Shown: positions 35,097 through 46,889 of the stretch, piece after piece
How the letters are laid out: each line of letters opens with the position of its first letter
Numbering within the stretch: position 1 is the stretch's first letter
Source of the DNA: Schizophyllum amplum
Lineage: Eukaryota; Basidiomycota; Agaricomycetes; Agaricales; Schizophyllaceae
DNA length: 64,000 bases
Assembly (NCBI GenBank): GCA_007026445.1
Contig: VDMD01000074.1
Location: 62,001-126,000, forward strand
Direction of reading: 5' to 3'
The notes under the pieces: generated by a model
Databases searched by the model: none
The model's input: only the letters and a program-made list of their open reading frames with translations
What the model was told of the DNA's origin: nothing
Translations under genes and position numbers: made by a program

Positions 35097-36789
35097 AGTA
35101 GGCTGCTTACAACGATCAAGGATCGGTAGCGGTACTGGGCGCCAATCCCCGCCTCTCTCTACTTGTAACTGTTCAACGTATCAGCCCACTCTCAATCGTT
35201 CTATATTCAATCTGCTCGGGTAAGCGCGTGCGTGCCCATCTTTGCTCTCGAAATACATTTGCTTTGAGCCTCCGAGCGCAGCTGGCGCGCTAGCGCTGAG
35301 AGAACCTGAATACTTTGACGCGGGCTCTCTACATTCTATGTGATTCTCAGCATAAATTGCACTGTGGGCAAGGTGTCTAAGTACCTTTTTAATACGCGCA
35401 GCGAGATGCATTGGGTCCGCTGAATGCTGCTATTGTGCGCCGACGACGAGCGAGGAAACAAAGGGCGAGAAAAAAAAGGTGTATTGTTGCACGTACGATA
35501 TGTAGTATAATCTGGTACATCGTAGAGATCAAAGCCGCTAGCGCTGCCTATGAAAGGGGTGGGGACGTGCAAAAGAGGCAGTCCCGCCTGGGGCACCAGT
35601 CGCGCAGCCGCGATACGCATGCTTCCACGCCCATAGGTGGCGTAACCGAGTTGGGGCAGGAGCAAGCCTCGTTTGCGGGTCCGCAACGCGCAGTTGCGCA
35701 GGCGTTGTGCGACGCCCAGCGTGTCGCTGCATACAGACGCACAGGCGCACGACCATATATAACGTCGAGGCGAGAAGCGAGGCGTCGTGCGTGGCCATGG
35801 ATTTCTCGCTCCCCTGCCGTTGCTCGAGGCTGTGCGCCCTACGCTTTGGAATGGACGCAAAGCGCTGCCCGTGCTCGCGCGGGTCAAAGTTCGTCAGTCC
35901 GTACTTCTGCTGTACACGAGTATGGCGCATACCCACCTGTGGTAGCCAGTGCTGGAACCTTGATCCCCTCCTACCCTCGCCGAACCTCAGGCCATCTACT
36001 AAGCTCCGACCAAGAGCTTCACCGCGAAGTCCCGGTGCGGTGAGTCCTCAAGCGGATCGGCTCTCGGTCGGAATGCACGAGGCATATTTAGAGAGGGGGA
36101 TGTGGGGTGGAGCTTGGAGCCTGGTGGCAAGCCGCCGCAGGGTGGACGCACGGGATGTGCGTCGAGTTCCACGATCGCCTTCGAGGGCGTTAGAGCTCGC
36201 GGCCGGTCGTACTGAGGGCACCAAAGGCTCGTGTCATCCACCCAGAGTGACTACAAGATAAGCGACAGTGACTCACATGCATCAGGTCTAAGGCGCGAGC
36301 TAAGCGCTGAGCGTCGCACGCACCCTGCACGCACTTGCAGTGCCCCTGCACAGTCGCGCGCTCGCAATCCTGTCCGCTGTGCTGGAGGATGTCGTCGATG
36401 GATGCCAGTTTCTTCATTCTACGGTGTGCAGAGTTAATGTTGAGCTTAGAAGATGCGGGATATGAGCGCCGCCAAGATAATGGTAGTAAGTAGCAGGTCG
36501 TCAGATACTCGAGAGCTCTCAGCCAGGCGGCAAGTCGGGCCGGTTCGCCGTCAACTCGTGGAACGTTCTCGCGGCCCCTGTCAATGCACCGCGCTCAAAC
36601 CGCATTCAAGCCTCGCCGTCATGGCGCTGTGGCAATTGCTTCCTCTCACGCTGCGCGCCCAAGCCTCCGTGATTGCCGCCTCCCTGTGATGGGCTGTATT
36701 GGAATGGCGAGGCGTGGGAGCTTGGACGCGGCCCTTCCTCGTCTAATATTTCGACGACTCAGACCACGCATCGTGGTGACCACCAATCC
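35097..36789. other. Intergenic between K3 and K4
   Basis: About 1.7 kb without a recognisable gene. Several overlapping frames on both strands are open, but they are basic, Arg-rich and show no domain, as expected by chance in GC-rich DNA. Confidence 0.45.
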
Positions 36790-38316
36790 ATGTCGTTCCA
36801 TCACCGTTCGACAAGCGCCGATATTGTCGCTATCGCCGCGAGCACTGCGGTTGCTCTGCTGCTTTGCAGGAGAGTAGCCCAAGCGTACGCGCAATCGCGC
36901 GGAAAGGAAACATTGCTCGATAAGGTACCTGCTGGCTTACACCGATACTCTGCAAACTCTAAAGCACTGTGCCGTAGCTGCCCCGCTCCCTCTACTCTTG
37001 GCGAACCTCTCGCGAATATGGCTTCCTTCAGATATGGCGCGACTTGAGCGCCACTCTTCATGACTTCGGCCTAACCTCTTGGGAGGTTGATGTGATTGGT
37101 CATCAACGACCACCGAATAGAGACCACGTCTTTCCGAATGGCTATCTTTATGTGACTGCCTTTCGCAACAATGATTCGAAGGGTACGGTGGGCTCAATTG
37201 CGGACCTGAGTTGCATCAGTCACTTTGTACGCCTGTCAAGTACTACTTCACATTGGATCCAGGCTAATGATCATACGCAGAACTCGTCCAGTTGTGTCGT
37301 TCGTACGCGCCAAGGACAGGACGCTATGCTGCGCGTGATGGCGATCGGCGAAGACGGACGGGAATCATTGCGCGTATGGCGCAAGCTTGCCACAGCTCCA
37401 CACGCTCTCATCAGCACCAATCATGTTCTGCCTCTGCTCCAGGAGATCCACTTGGAACACATCACATTTGGGGTGTTTCCCCTCGTCTCTCAGTCCATGC
37501 GCTGCATATACGGGATGTGGGCCAAGAATTCTGTGGGTGATATTCTCAACGCCCTCGTACAGGCGCTTGAGGTCAGTGCTTTCGTTTCCTTCTAGTCAGA
37601 GATAGACTGATTCATGCATAGGCTCTCGCCTACATCCATGACCTCGGAATTGCGCACAGGGTCAGGTCGATTGGTCGGGGCGTTATTGCTTTACTTACAC
37701 GCGTACCTCACAGGACGCCTTCAAGCACAACTTTCTGGTTCAGTGGTTCCCCGAATCGCTCAAGACCGGCGTCGTGCCCGTTTCAGCGCCGCGCGTCTTC
37801 CTCATAGACTTGGAGACAGCCATTGAGTTTCCCGCTGATTGCCCGCCATCTGAGCGTACATGTACCGGCTTGCCAAACATTTCGTCTCTCGCTGGCGATC
37901 CTGATGTATACGCTCCCCCGCGCATTTCCGAAATGGCGACTGGAGAGCCCTACGACCCCTTCAAGCTCGACGTTTGGCAGCTTGCAACTTCCTTTGAAGA
38001 CTTTGACGTGCGTCTGACATACTCGTAGCTCATCCCATCTCGTGTCACTCACTGATAGGTCAATCAGTCAACGATGCCGCTCGTGCAGGAGATGTTGCGC
38101 TGTGCGGCGTCTTTGCGGGCCGTGGAACGCTTGACCGCAGACGAGGCGCTGTCCCGTCTTCGGACGTTTCTCGAGGACACGCCTCCCAAATCTCTGTTGA
38201 TCCCTCCCGTGTTGCATTACGGACCCGACATGCCCAGCAGCGCCGACATCCGAGCCATGTGCTATCCGGTTGGCGAAGCCCCTATCGAGACTGACGAACT
38301 TCTGGAGAAGGCATAG
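36790..38316 (+). CDS. Membrane-anchored kinase-like protein K4
   Basis: Starts MSFHHRSTSADIVAIAASTA, continues VALLLCRRVAQAY (membrane segment) and GKETLLDK before the first intron. The second exon begins LPRSLYSWRTSREYGFLQIW and has PNGYLYVTAFRNNDSKGT. The core contains CVVRTRQGQDAMLRVMAIGE, WRKLATAPHALISTNHVLPL, LEHITFGVFPLVSQS, ALAYIHDLGIAHR|DAFKHN, FLIDLETAIEF, PYDPFKLDVWQLATSF and LTADEALSRLRTFLEDTPPK. Here the DFG position is DLE, one substitution further from a canonical kinase than K1-K3. Stop at 38314-38316. Exon plan as in K3. Confidence 0.75.
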
Positions 38317-38601
38317 ACTGGTTGCTTGTTTACACTGTGTTTCACGACGACGGACTTGCCCGATCTCATAGTAGGTTGAATAAGGCATTGATTCTACAAC
38401 TGGATCACAATTGAGTATTGATACTTCAGAATCCTCGATACACCGTCTGCTTTCTCCAGGCTTACGAGCGGACGACCGCCGAAGAGTCGACAATCGCGGT
38501 CTGGTGAGTAGCCGAGAGCTATAGAGGGAGTTCTCCGGCGCTCAGCGTTCAGCACGAAAGCCGCTCACGATCCGCCCGCGCGACATCGACTTCATTCTGC
38601 T

Positions 38602-39039
38602 TCAGTATGCATTCAAGTCGATAGGATCTTTGGATGTACCAGAAACACGCGTGGTAGCATTTGTGGCATACGCACCCGTGCCCTGGGCGCTACTCGTGCC
38701 GGGATGCGATGCGCCATCGTCGCGCGCTGGGGCCCTGGAAGCGACGAGAGGCGCCAGCTGCCGCCATGCGCGCAGGTCTTCAAGATCCCATTTTTTCTTT
38801 TTGGCTTGTTCTCTTGCGAGCACCACGCTATCGCGATGCTTGGCCGAGTCGAGATGCCCTTGAATCGAGGCCCGGTTTATGACGCATTCGCCGAGGCGCG
38901 CAGTGCAGACCAAGCATCGGATGGCCTTCTTCGACTTGCCGACCGGCTCGAATCCTACAATGAGTCTCAGAAAAAGCCGCAAATAAATGGAAGACAACGC
39001 ACCGTCCGGAAGAGGCTGCTGCTCTGCTGCTCGGGGCAT
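38602..39039 (-). CDS. Reading frame with a U1/BED-like zinc-finger motif
   Basis: A 145-residue frame from an ATG at 39039 contains IRCLVCTARLGECVI and QGHLDSAKHRDSV, spacing C-x2-C-x16-H-x5-H, typical of U1- or BED-type fingers seen at the N-terminus of transposases and some nucleic-acid-binding proteins. It is followed by a lysine run, ARAWRQLAPL-type sequence and a Ser/Thr-rich tail. No transposase domain follows. It could be a transposon-derived single-exon gene or a fragment. Confidence 0.35.
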   Translation of the reverse strand: MPRAAEQQPLPDGALSSIYLRLFLRLIVGFEPVGKSKKAIRCLVCTARLGECVINRASIQGHLDSAKHRDSVVLAREQAKKKKWDLEDLRAWRQLAPLVASRAPARDDGASHPGTSSAQGTGAYATNATTRVSGTSKDPIDLNAY

Positions 39040-39823
39040 GTAAGGCGAAAGTAGCGACTTGCTTGAGCTTCTCGGGAGGATGACTTGACTTTGAGGATAG
39101 GGATGAGGTCGCGAGCAACGACCTTTTAAGTGAAGCGAAGATCAGGTCACAAACAGAAGGTCATACATGGTCTTTGTGAATCTGAATGTTTAGGTCATCC
39201 GTGGCGCGGTCATAGCATGTTCTTGACCGTCATTGACATTCCCGCAGGTTCGTGCAATTGTTTTGGCTGGCAAATAATGTCAGGGAAACAAAGAGCGACA
39301 AGGAGAGCATCGTATTGGTCCGAGACCGACTAATGCAGCGCTACCATTGTTTTGCGGCGATGACGTCCGAGAACCCGACCAGTCGCGTATCTTATCGTTA
39401 TCAGATTACGATCTGTCGAGCTCACGGCCGGAGCTGCTAACATTGAGTGAGGACCACTCCCAGACCACTCCGCAAGAGAGGTGCGACTCACCATGAGTCG
39501 GAAACCTATTATTGCGACGCCTCTGACGAGACGCGACCGTCCCGTGCGTATTCTTTGGTGACTGCCCCAGTCCTTTCGCCCCGGAACCAAGTGCGACGCC
39601 CCGCGGGTACACAGGATCCAGTGTCATACGCGCGCGCGCTTACACAAGCCACCGGAGACCTCCCGATCGACTCGTGTCCAACAGACCATAAAAAGAGGCA
39701 CCCTCAGACGGCATAGGAATCATCTTCTCCTCCTCTAACCACCCACTTACCCATTTCATCGTCTCCACCGACCCATACACCACCACCACCACCTCCGTCA
39801 CCAATCCGCACCCCCCATACACG
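39040..39823. other. Intergenic upstream of the O-methyltransferase
   Basis: No gene recognised. The final 100 bp before the start are pyrimidine-rich with CACCACCACC-type repeats, a common 5' leader composition in basidiomycetes. Confidence 0.45.
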
Positions 39824-40615
39824 ATGGTCTCCCCCTCCCCTGCGGGCTACGACGCCTGGGACGCCTCCGACCAGTACCACGCGCGCTTCCTGCTCGGCCC
39901 CGACGCCGCGCTCGACTTCGCACTGTCCAATTCCAAGAAGCACGGTCTTCCCGACATCGCGGTGAGCGCGTCGCAAGGGAAACTGCTGCACCTGCTTGTG
40001 CGCTCGTTGGGGGCGAAGCGCATTGCCGAGGTCGGGACGCTGGGCGGCTACTCGACCATCTGGTTCGCGCGCGCGGTGGGGCCAGAGGGGAAGGTTGTGA
40101 CATTTGAGCTGCAGGATAAGCATGCGAAGGTGAGTGGGGAAGGGGTTGGGATCGCTTGGCGCGGAAGCAGGTGTGCTGACGTCGTTCAGGTTGCCCGCGA
40201 GAATTTGGAGCACGCTGGCGTGGGCGATCGCGTCGAGATAGTCGTCGGCCCTGCTGCGAACTCGCTTGCGGCCACTGAGGGTAACGGCACGTTCGATTTC
40301 GCCTTCGTCGATGCGGACAAGGAGTCCAACGTCACGTACGTGAAGGAGTGCAAGCGGCTTGTCAAGAGCGGTGGCGTTATCGTGAGTTATCTTTTGGTGT
40401 CGCTGTTTTCCCACTGGTCCTGACTCTGATTGCAGATCGTCGACAACGTCGTGCGTAACGGCGCTGTGGCAGACGAGAACAACGACCACCCGAGCAACGT
40501 CGGCGTACGTGCGCTTCTGAAGTACCTGCAGGACGATCAGGAACTGGAGGGGACGACCGTGCCGACGGCGGGCAGCAAGGGCTTCGATGGTTGGATGTAC
40601 TTGCTGAGAAAGTAG
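39824..40615 (+). CDS. SAM-dependent O-methyltransferase, caffeoyl-CoA OMT type
   Basis: Three exons (39824-40129, 40190-40381, 40436-40615) encode 225 residues, the normal size for Methyltransf_3 enzymes. It shows AEVGTLGGYSTIWFARAV (SAM-binding motif I), DFAFVDADKESN (the acidic metal- and SAM-binding segment) and IVDNVVRNGAV (the second metal-binding Asp/Asn). The C-terminus GFDGWMYLLRK is typical. Such enzymes methylate catechol-type hydroxyls with a divalent cation. The substrate is not predictable here; no biosynthetic cluster surrounds it. No membrane segment or signal peptide is seen. Confidence 0.9.
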
Positions 40616-41082
40616 AAGAGATGTGAGGGAAGAAGTTCGCTGAATAGCGCAATGTAATGTTTGTACAATCTGAAGCTACATAGGGTCTTTGTGTCTGGGA
40701 GAAGCGTCAGAATTTTGCCTTTTATGCCATGAAGTAGTTGAACTTGGCGCACCATGCTCGTAGTCGCTGTGGCAGACAATCGAGGTCTGCCTTATCCTGC
40801 TTCGACCCTAATCATACTGGCTTTATAGTGGGCTTCAAAAAGATGCTATAGCTCATGCTGCATGCAGGCCATTGGGGGGCGCAAGGCGAAGTAGGCGAAA
40901 GCGTGCAGAGGAGAAGAACCAGAGAACAACAAACGAGGCTGCCGAGGGGTGCGGTACACCGGCCCGATTCAGATTCCGCGCACCCCGCGGGACAAGTGCC
41001 GGCAAAGCGCCGGGCGGCAAGCAAGCGGCATGCGAAGTTCAACACAAACTGCCGCCCGTTCCCGACGTTGCTCTTGACCGCC
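40616..41082. other. Intergenic between O-methyltransferase and NTA1
   Basis: Holds the OMT 3' end and the NTA1 upstream region; no gene seen. Confidence 0.4.
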
Positions 41083-42348
41083 ATGGCAGCTCTCAAGTCG
41101 ATGCTGCGAGTTGCTGTCGTACAATTCAATCCCAAAGTAAGCTGAGTTTCGATTGAAAGCCCAGCCTTGCCTGACCACCGGCTCCCCATCGACAGATCGG
41201 TCAAGTGCAGACCAACATCGCGCGCGTTCGCGAGCTCTGCGGAAAGTGTGCATGCATACCCCGTCATGCTTGCGCTCCCATTAAACAAACATAACCGGCA
41301 GGATTGAACCCCAGTCGGTCGATCTCGTATGTCTGCCTGAGATGGCCTTCACAGGTGCGTGTGTCGCGCCATGATTGTCCATCGTCCCCTGCTCATATAC
41401 CTGACCCAGGCTACGTATTTGATAACTCGGCCGCAATTACGCCTTTCCTTGAGCGCCCACACACGGGTCCGACGTCCCGCTTCTGCTCCGAGCTCGCCGC
41501 ACGCTTGCGCTGCTATGTTGTTGCTGGCTTTCCCGAGCAGCTCCTCCCTGAAGAGCTTATCGGGGACAAGGTGGGCGCCAATGCAGCAATTATATATGGT
41601 CCGCAGGGCGAGCGCGTCGGCGAATACCGCAAAACGAACCTCTTCGAAACGGACCGGACTTGGTCGATCCCAGGTACGTCTCGTTACTCGCAAACTCGCG
41701 CTCTCAATTCTTGCGACCGCGTCGGTCACTAAGAACTCGTCTGCTCCCCCATCTCTCCTCATTCTTCGACCGTTCTGATAATCCTTTGACACCTCCCCTA
41801 GGCACCGGCTTCGCCTCCTTCGTCCTCCCCGGTACCCTCAAGCGCATGACGCTCGGTATATGCATGGACCTCAACGCGCAGCCGCCCGCGGAGTGGAGTG
41901 TCGCGGAGGGGCCCTACGAGATCGCCGAGCATGCCCGCGCGCACGGGTCCAACCTGCTCATTCTGCTGAACAACTGGCTGGATTCGGGGAACGAGCCGGA
42001 GGAGCCGACAGACTGGCATACGCTTAACTTCTGGGCAGCGCGGTTGAGGCCGCTGTGGCAGAAGGAGGATGGGTCGGATACCGTAGGGACCGAGTCGGAC
42101 GAGGAAGCGCCAGGTACACGGACGACGGTAATCATCTGTAATCGAACGGGGGTGGAGAACGGTCAGTGCGCCCCTCGTCGTATAGCCGTGATCTCTCTGG
42201 CGTACCAAGACTGACAAAAACAACAGGGAAGACTTTTGCTGGCTCATCCTCTCTGTTCAGCATGCGCATGGGATCTGGGAAGCCCAAGCTGGTGGACGCA
42301 ATGAGTCGGACAGAGGAGGCTGTGAGAATATGGAATGTTCCCGTGTAG
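41083..42348 (+). CDS. NTA1: Protein N-terminal amidase, nitrilase superfamily
   Basis: The exons read MLRVAVVQFNPK, then QTNIARVREL, then LVCLPEMAFTG (catalytic Glu in PEMAF), SRFCSELAARLRCYVVAGFP, YRKTNLFETDRTW (catalytic Lys), and LGICMDLNAQPP (nucleophilic Cys). This is the Glu-Lys-Cys triad of carbon-nitrogen hydrolases in the order and context of yeast Nta1, which deamidates N-terminal Asn and Gln so proteins enter the Arg/N-degron pathway. Downstream, THEMES of the family continue: LILLNNWLDSG, TLNFWAARLRPLW, TVIICNRTG, and after a final intron GSSSLFSMRMGSGKPKLVD. An acidic insert (DTVGTESDEEAPG) precedes the NRTG motif. Stop at 42346-42348. Confidence 0.85.
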
Positions 42349-42965
42349 ATATATTCATGGGTACCAGGAATGCTGTACCTTTGCGATGTAGACAGAGATC
42401 GAGAAAGTTGTCATGTAGCAAATGAGGATGTACAACTTATATCGCTAAGTAGAGCACTGATCGTAGAAAGGACAATGATTCAGAGATAGGCTCTTTCTAA
42501 AGGATGCTTGCCTTAGCAGTGGGGGCAGAAAGTGCTAGTGAACGTTGAGCGGTGGCAATGACTATCGCGTGGTTCGAACGTTGTGTGACCGTGTGTACAC
42601 AGGTACCGTGACCTTGGGCCATTGCTGATGGCACGTGATTGTGGCTGCCAAGTTCGTCTTTTGCTTTCTGCCACCACCTCGCCGACGTGCTTCGACTCCT
42701 TCGAGCCGCGCCGCTGCTCTTGCCGTCTAAGCATATTAGCCCACGTTGGGGGTATCACACAAATCGTCATAAATCACCCAACACGGTCGTCGGTCAGTGA
42801 ATACACGTGGGGTTGGCCCGACGAACAATGGCTGACCTCTCGATCAATTTAGCGCAGCCAAAGGCCATCCTCTGATCTAAATCCGAGGCCAGATAGCTGA
42901 GTATAAAGGGCAGACGCGCGAAGGTGAGCTTTCTGTCTCCCACTGCCATCGACCCGCCACTCATC
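42349..42965 (+). promoter_or_regulatory. FunK1-A upstream region with E-box and TATA box
   Basis: Contains CACGTG at about 42633 and a TATA box (GTATAAAGG at 42901) about 60 bp before the ATG. A block from about 42565 to 42710 is repeated upstream of FunK1-B (about 46440-46575), showing that the promoter was duplicated with the gene. Confidence 0.6.
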
Positions 42966-45698
42966 ATGCCTAGCAGCCCTCCCAAACGACTGCCTTTCAG
43001 ATACGACAAGAGCTTCATGGAAGGCTTCGTCGATGAAGCTCGAAAGGCTCTGTGTGCGCACATATATGACGTCCCTGAGATCTCGGTGGATGACTTCCTC
43101 GACAAGCTCATGCCACGTCGCAAGGTCGATGTCGCCACGCTCGTTGACATGCTATCCAAGAAGTCGCATTTCAAGCAGAAGTCAAAGCCGTTCACGCAAA
43201 AGCCTCCTCTTGACAAATCTGGCGCTCAAGGCAGACCCTGCTGGGAGGCATTTCGTCAGACGCCGGCGTCCCGGAAGGGCAGAGAGTCGGAGACGGCGGT
43301 CTTCAAGGGCTTGGAGAACGTCCATGAGCAGATCGCTCGTTGCTGTAGCAAAATCGACAAGAACCTTCGACGCACGAACAAGTGGAAGAGCAACGGCGCG
43401 AAGACCCTCAAAGGCATTATCTACACGTCTGCGCAGCCCGACGGTGTTCGTTTCTTGTACGACGAGGACAACGATAGCTGGGACAGCGCTGCCGTTACGG
43501 AGGAACATAAATTGAAGGACGGCCCTGCTGATGTTGTCGACGTCAGTACCTTTTCCTAACACTTATCTAATATTCCCTGACTGGCATCTCCCAGAACCGC
43601 CAGAAAGTGATCTGGAATATGTTCCAAGCTATGCGTACGGATCTCCGCCGTCGCGCTGTCCTCGCAGTCTCCATCGAGGACACCACCGTTCGACTGTGGC
43701 ATACGAACCGCGAGATCATACTGGTCAGCCGGCCGTTCGACATGAATAAGGTGGGTTTGTTGTCATTCTCTTGCGATCGCCATTGATTTCGACTCAGAAC
43801 TATGACATTTTTGCGGATGTATCTGCGCGCTTGTCCTTTGCCACTCGTGTCGAGCTCGGCTACGATGATACTATCACAAAATCGCCCGATATCAACGGCG
43901 AGCCGTCCTACCGCATCGTGGTCGATGGAACTGCGTATATCACGGACAAGATCCTCGAGAACTACGCCGCACAAGATGGATTTGGACGCTGCACTCGCGT
44001 CCTGCGCGCTTTCGACGAGAAAAAGCCCGAGGAAGGCTCGAACTACGCGATCAAGGACAACTGGATGGAGCGCGGCCGCGAGACCGAATTTCAGATCTAC
44101 ACTGGCATCATGGCCGCAATTCGCGCCTTTCCGTGGAAGGAGAAGTGTAGCGCACCCCCAGAGGATATCGAAGAGCTGAACAAGGGCAGCTGGAAGGACG
44201 CGGCACCCATAGATCCGCGGTACGGTCAAAACGTTGATCGGACGTCATTCTTCATCCCTATCATCGCCGGGGTTCACGTCGAGACCAAAAAAGATGAGGT
44301 TGTGGTCGTGGACAGCACAACGGAGGTCATCATGGGAGGCTTCCGCCTACCCGACACGTGCAATTATGTGCACGTCCTTCGAGATGAGGTCATAGCCGAG
44401 GAAGAGGGTATAACAAGTCTGCATGCCTCTCGTAGCCAGCGTATCGGCGTCGTCGGCGACGAGACGCAGCGTTTCGAGCCTCGTGCCCCGTCCGGATGCT
44501 TCAAGAACGCGACCATGTCTCGCGTGCATCACCGCTCGGTCATGTATCTCGGCGAGCCCCTGGACAAGATTGAGTCCGCGTCCGAGGCCTTTGCGACGTT
44601 GTCTGACGCCGCTTATGGTGTGTTTTCTGGTCACTTCACGTCGCGCTCACTCTGACTGCATTTCAAGGGCTCTTCATCCTTCACCAGCTCGACTATTGTC
44701 ATCGCGATATGAGTGCATACAATATCCTACGGCGCAATGGGCGGGGCGTCTTGGCAGACTTCGAATATACGAAATTGGGATCGTGCACTGTCTGTTATGC
44801 TTGGAGAACGGTGAGATGTCGATTTGTATCTGCTGATGCATTGCTCATACTTGTACGCCAGGGCACTGCAAATTTCATGGCCATAGAAGTGGCAATGGGA
44901 TCGCGGTTACCGCAGCACGAGAAGGCGCAAGAGGTTCAGTTCCGCCGTCGAGACAAGGGCAAACGCGCAGAGAAGACGCTCTTGACTGAGACCCCTTGGC
45001 GCTTTCGGGAAGTTCACGACCTCGAATCTCTATGGTGGATTGCGCTTTGGCTCCTATTCCGCCATACCACCGAAGAGGCAATGTGGTCGGTATCGTACAG
45101 CTCTGCAATCCATCAGAGCTATTATACGAAGCTCTTTCCCGGCACTCTCGACGTATCGCAAAGGCGGACTTACTTGGAGCAGGCCGTCAAGCTCGACAAA
45201 GCCATCAATACCTTACCTCAGGCCTGGCAGGACGTCATGCAAGACAACCTCGAACTCTTCCGCAAATCGTTATACCTCTATTATGGGCGGGAGAACTCCG
45301 ATGATCGTCTTCCGGCATACTTCTGGTACTTGGCGGACCGTGTCCTTTGCGAAGACGGGTTGGAACTTCCAGGAAAACTCATAGAGTTCACGTCACAACG
45401 ACGCGCCGTCCTCCTAGAGACGCCTCCAGTCGACCCTGCCCAGATAGAGCCCGACGCTGCAATCGCTATCGAGCGCGCGGACGCGCACATGGAGGATGAA
45501 GGAGGCGATGAGCTGATGGACGAGGAATCCTCCGACGAGGAACCTCTCGCCTTGCGGTACGGCAAGCGGAGCAGATCCGAAAGAGATGATGAGTCAACGT
45601 TAGCGGGTGAAGATGACGATATTGGGGAGGAGGCGGGGGTGGATGGTCCTTCTGCATCGAAGAAGTTGAAGCACTTTCAGGCGCCCTCGGAAAATTAG
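42966..45698 (+). CDS. FunK1-type fungal protein kinase A
   Basis: Five exons. The N-terminal region (KALCAHIYDVPEISVDDFLD, AVTEEHKLKD, FQAMRTDLRRRAVLAVSIED, TVRLWHTNREIILVSRPFD) is the FunK1 upstream domain. The kinase domain follows: YAIKDNWMERGRETEFQIYT (VAIK-like lysine), DYCHRDMSAYNIL (HRD loop in the FunK1 form), VLADFEYTKLG (DFE), GTANFMAIEVAMG (APE region) and HDLESLWWIALWLLFRHTT, the family hallmark. The C-terminus is acidic and ends KRSRSERDDESTLAGEDDDI plus a short tail, with a likely nuclear signal. FunK1 kinases are expanded in Agaricomycotina. The start at 42966 sits 62 bp after the TATA box; an internal Met at 43017 aligns with the start chosen for FunK1-B. Stop at 45696-45698. 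Confidence 0.85.
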
Positions 45699-46764
45699 CC
45701 TTCCGCGCATGCCGCATGATGTATAATTATACGGAGATGCCATGCAATGTTATGTATGATCATGACATGTACTGTAAGATTTACTGGCCTGCTGCCTCAA
45801 GAGTCGGATACATTTTCTCGAAGGTAGCCCATCGAGGGAAAAGCGGCTGCTCTCGTATAATAATCGAGACAGAGACGCGAGAGAGCTTCCCCTTGGATGG
45901 GGGTAGGCCTTACGGGAGATACATCGTAGGATGGGTACGACAGGGTAGAATACGTACTTCTTTCTGTACACCCGTCTCAGCACGATCTGTGATCAGCTCA
46001 TAGACGACGTACACGAGACTGCGAGGATGCACCATCTCATGTTCACTTCATCTGTATGTGCATGGGAACTCCACGCACGCGCTATGACTTCGTCGAGGTC
46101 TCTTGCCCCACGCGAGCGTCCTGGCAGCGTGCGCGCGCCCGTTTGACGACATTGGCGGTGATCCTTGGTCCTATCATTGCCGGGTAGGTCATGGCCAATC
46201 GTGACGAAGGATGCAGATGCTTATTACAGCGAGACGAGGCGACGGTGGGAGGCAAGGCCTGCGCAGTGTGACCGTCGGCGCACATCATGTCCTAAGATTT
46301 AAAATTTCAGGCTCATGGTTCGGCGGGCCCGCCGAAGTCATGCTGGATAATCCCGACCGGTCTGCGATGCGCGCAAGTGACGATAAATGGTTTTGTCACA
46401 AGACCGAGCTGGGGCAAGAGCCTTAAAATTGAAGTCAGCGCGTAGTTCGAACAAGGTGTGACCGTGGGAGCACCGGTATCGCGACGTTGACCCATTGTCA
46501 ACGCCACGTGCTTGTGACTGCGAAGTTCATTCTTTGCTGCCACCACCTGGCCTAGCGTCATTGACTTTCTTGAGCCATACACTACATAGTACACGCAACT
46601 GAATCTACCTTCGACAATCAAGTATTTGCCATGGATCCCCTAACTCGGTCTTCGGTCAGGGAACACACGGCGTGGGGTGGCCCGACGCACAATGGATCTC
46701 TCGATCAATTTACGTAGCAGACAAAGGCCAATCTCTAATTTGAATCCGAAGCCAGATAGCCGAG
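45699..46764. other. Intergenic between FunK1-A and FunK1-B, with duplicated promoter block
   Basis: No gene recognised. The segment from about 46440 to 46575 is a diverged copy of the FunK1-A upstream block and has its own CACGTG at about 46506. Confidence 0.5.
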
Positions 46765-46774
46765 TATATAAAAT
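46765..46774 (+). promoter_or_regulatory. TATA box of FunK1-B
   Basis: TATATAAAAT at 46765, in the same relative place as the FunK1-A TATA box. The ATG at 46773 overlaps it and is thus unlikely to be used as a start codon. Confidence 0.6.
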
Positions 46775-46889
46775 GCAGACCTCGAAGAAGGTGAGCTTGC
46801 TGTCCCCCGCTGCCATCGCTCCGCCACTCATCGGGACCAGCCATACAACGCCAGCCAGCAAGAACTCGTTTGGCAAGAGCCTCGTCACC

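Noticed and set aside
35411..36261. Large overlapping plus-strand frames between K3 and K4
   Set aside because: Arg-rich, mutually overlapping in different frames, and no homology recognised; considered chance openings.
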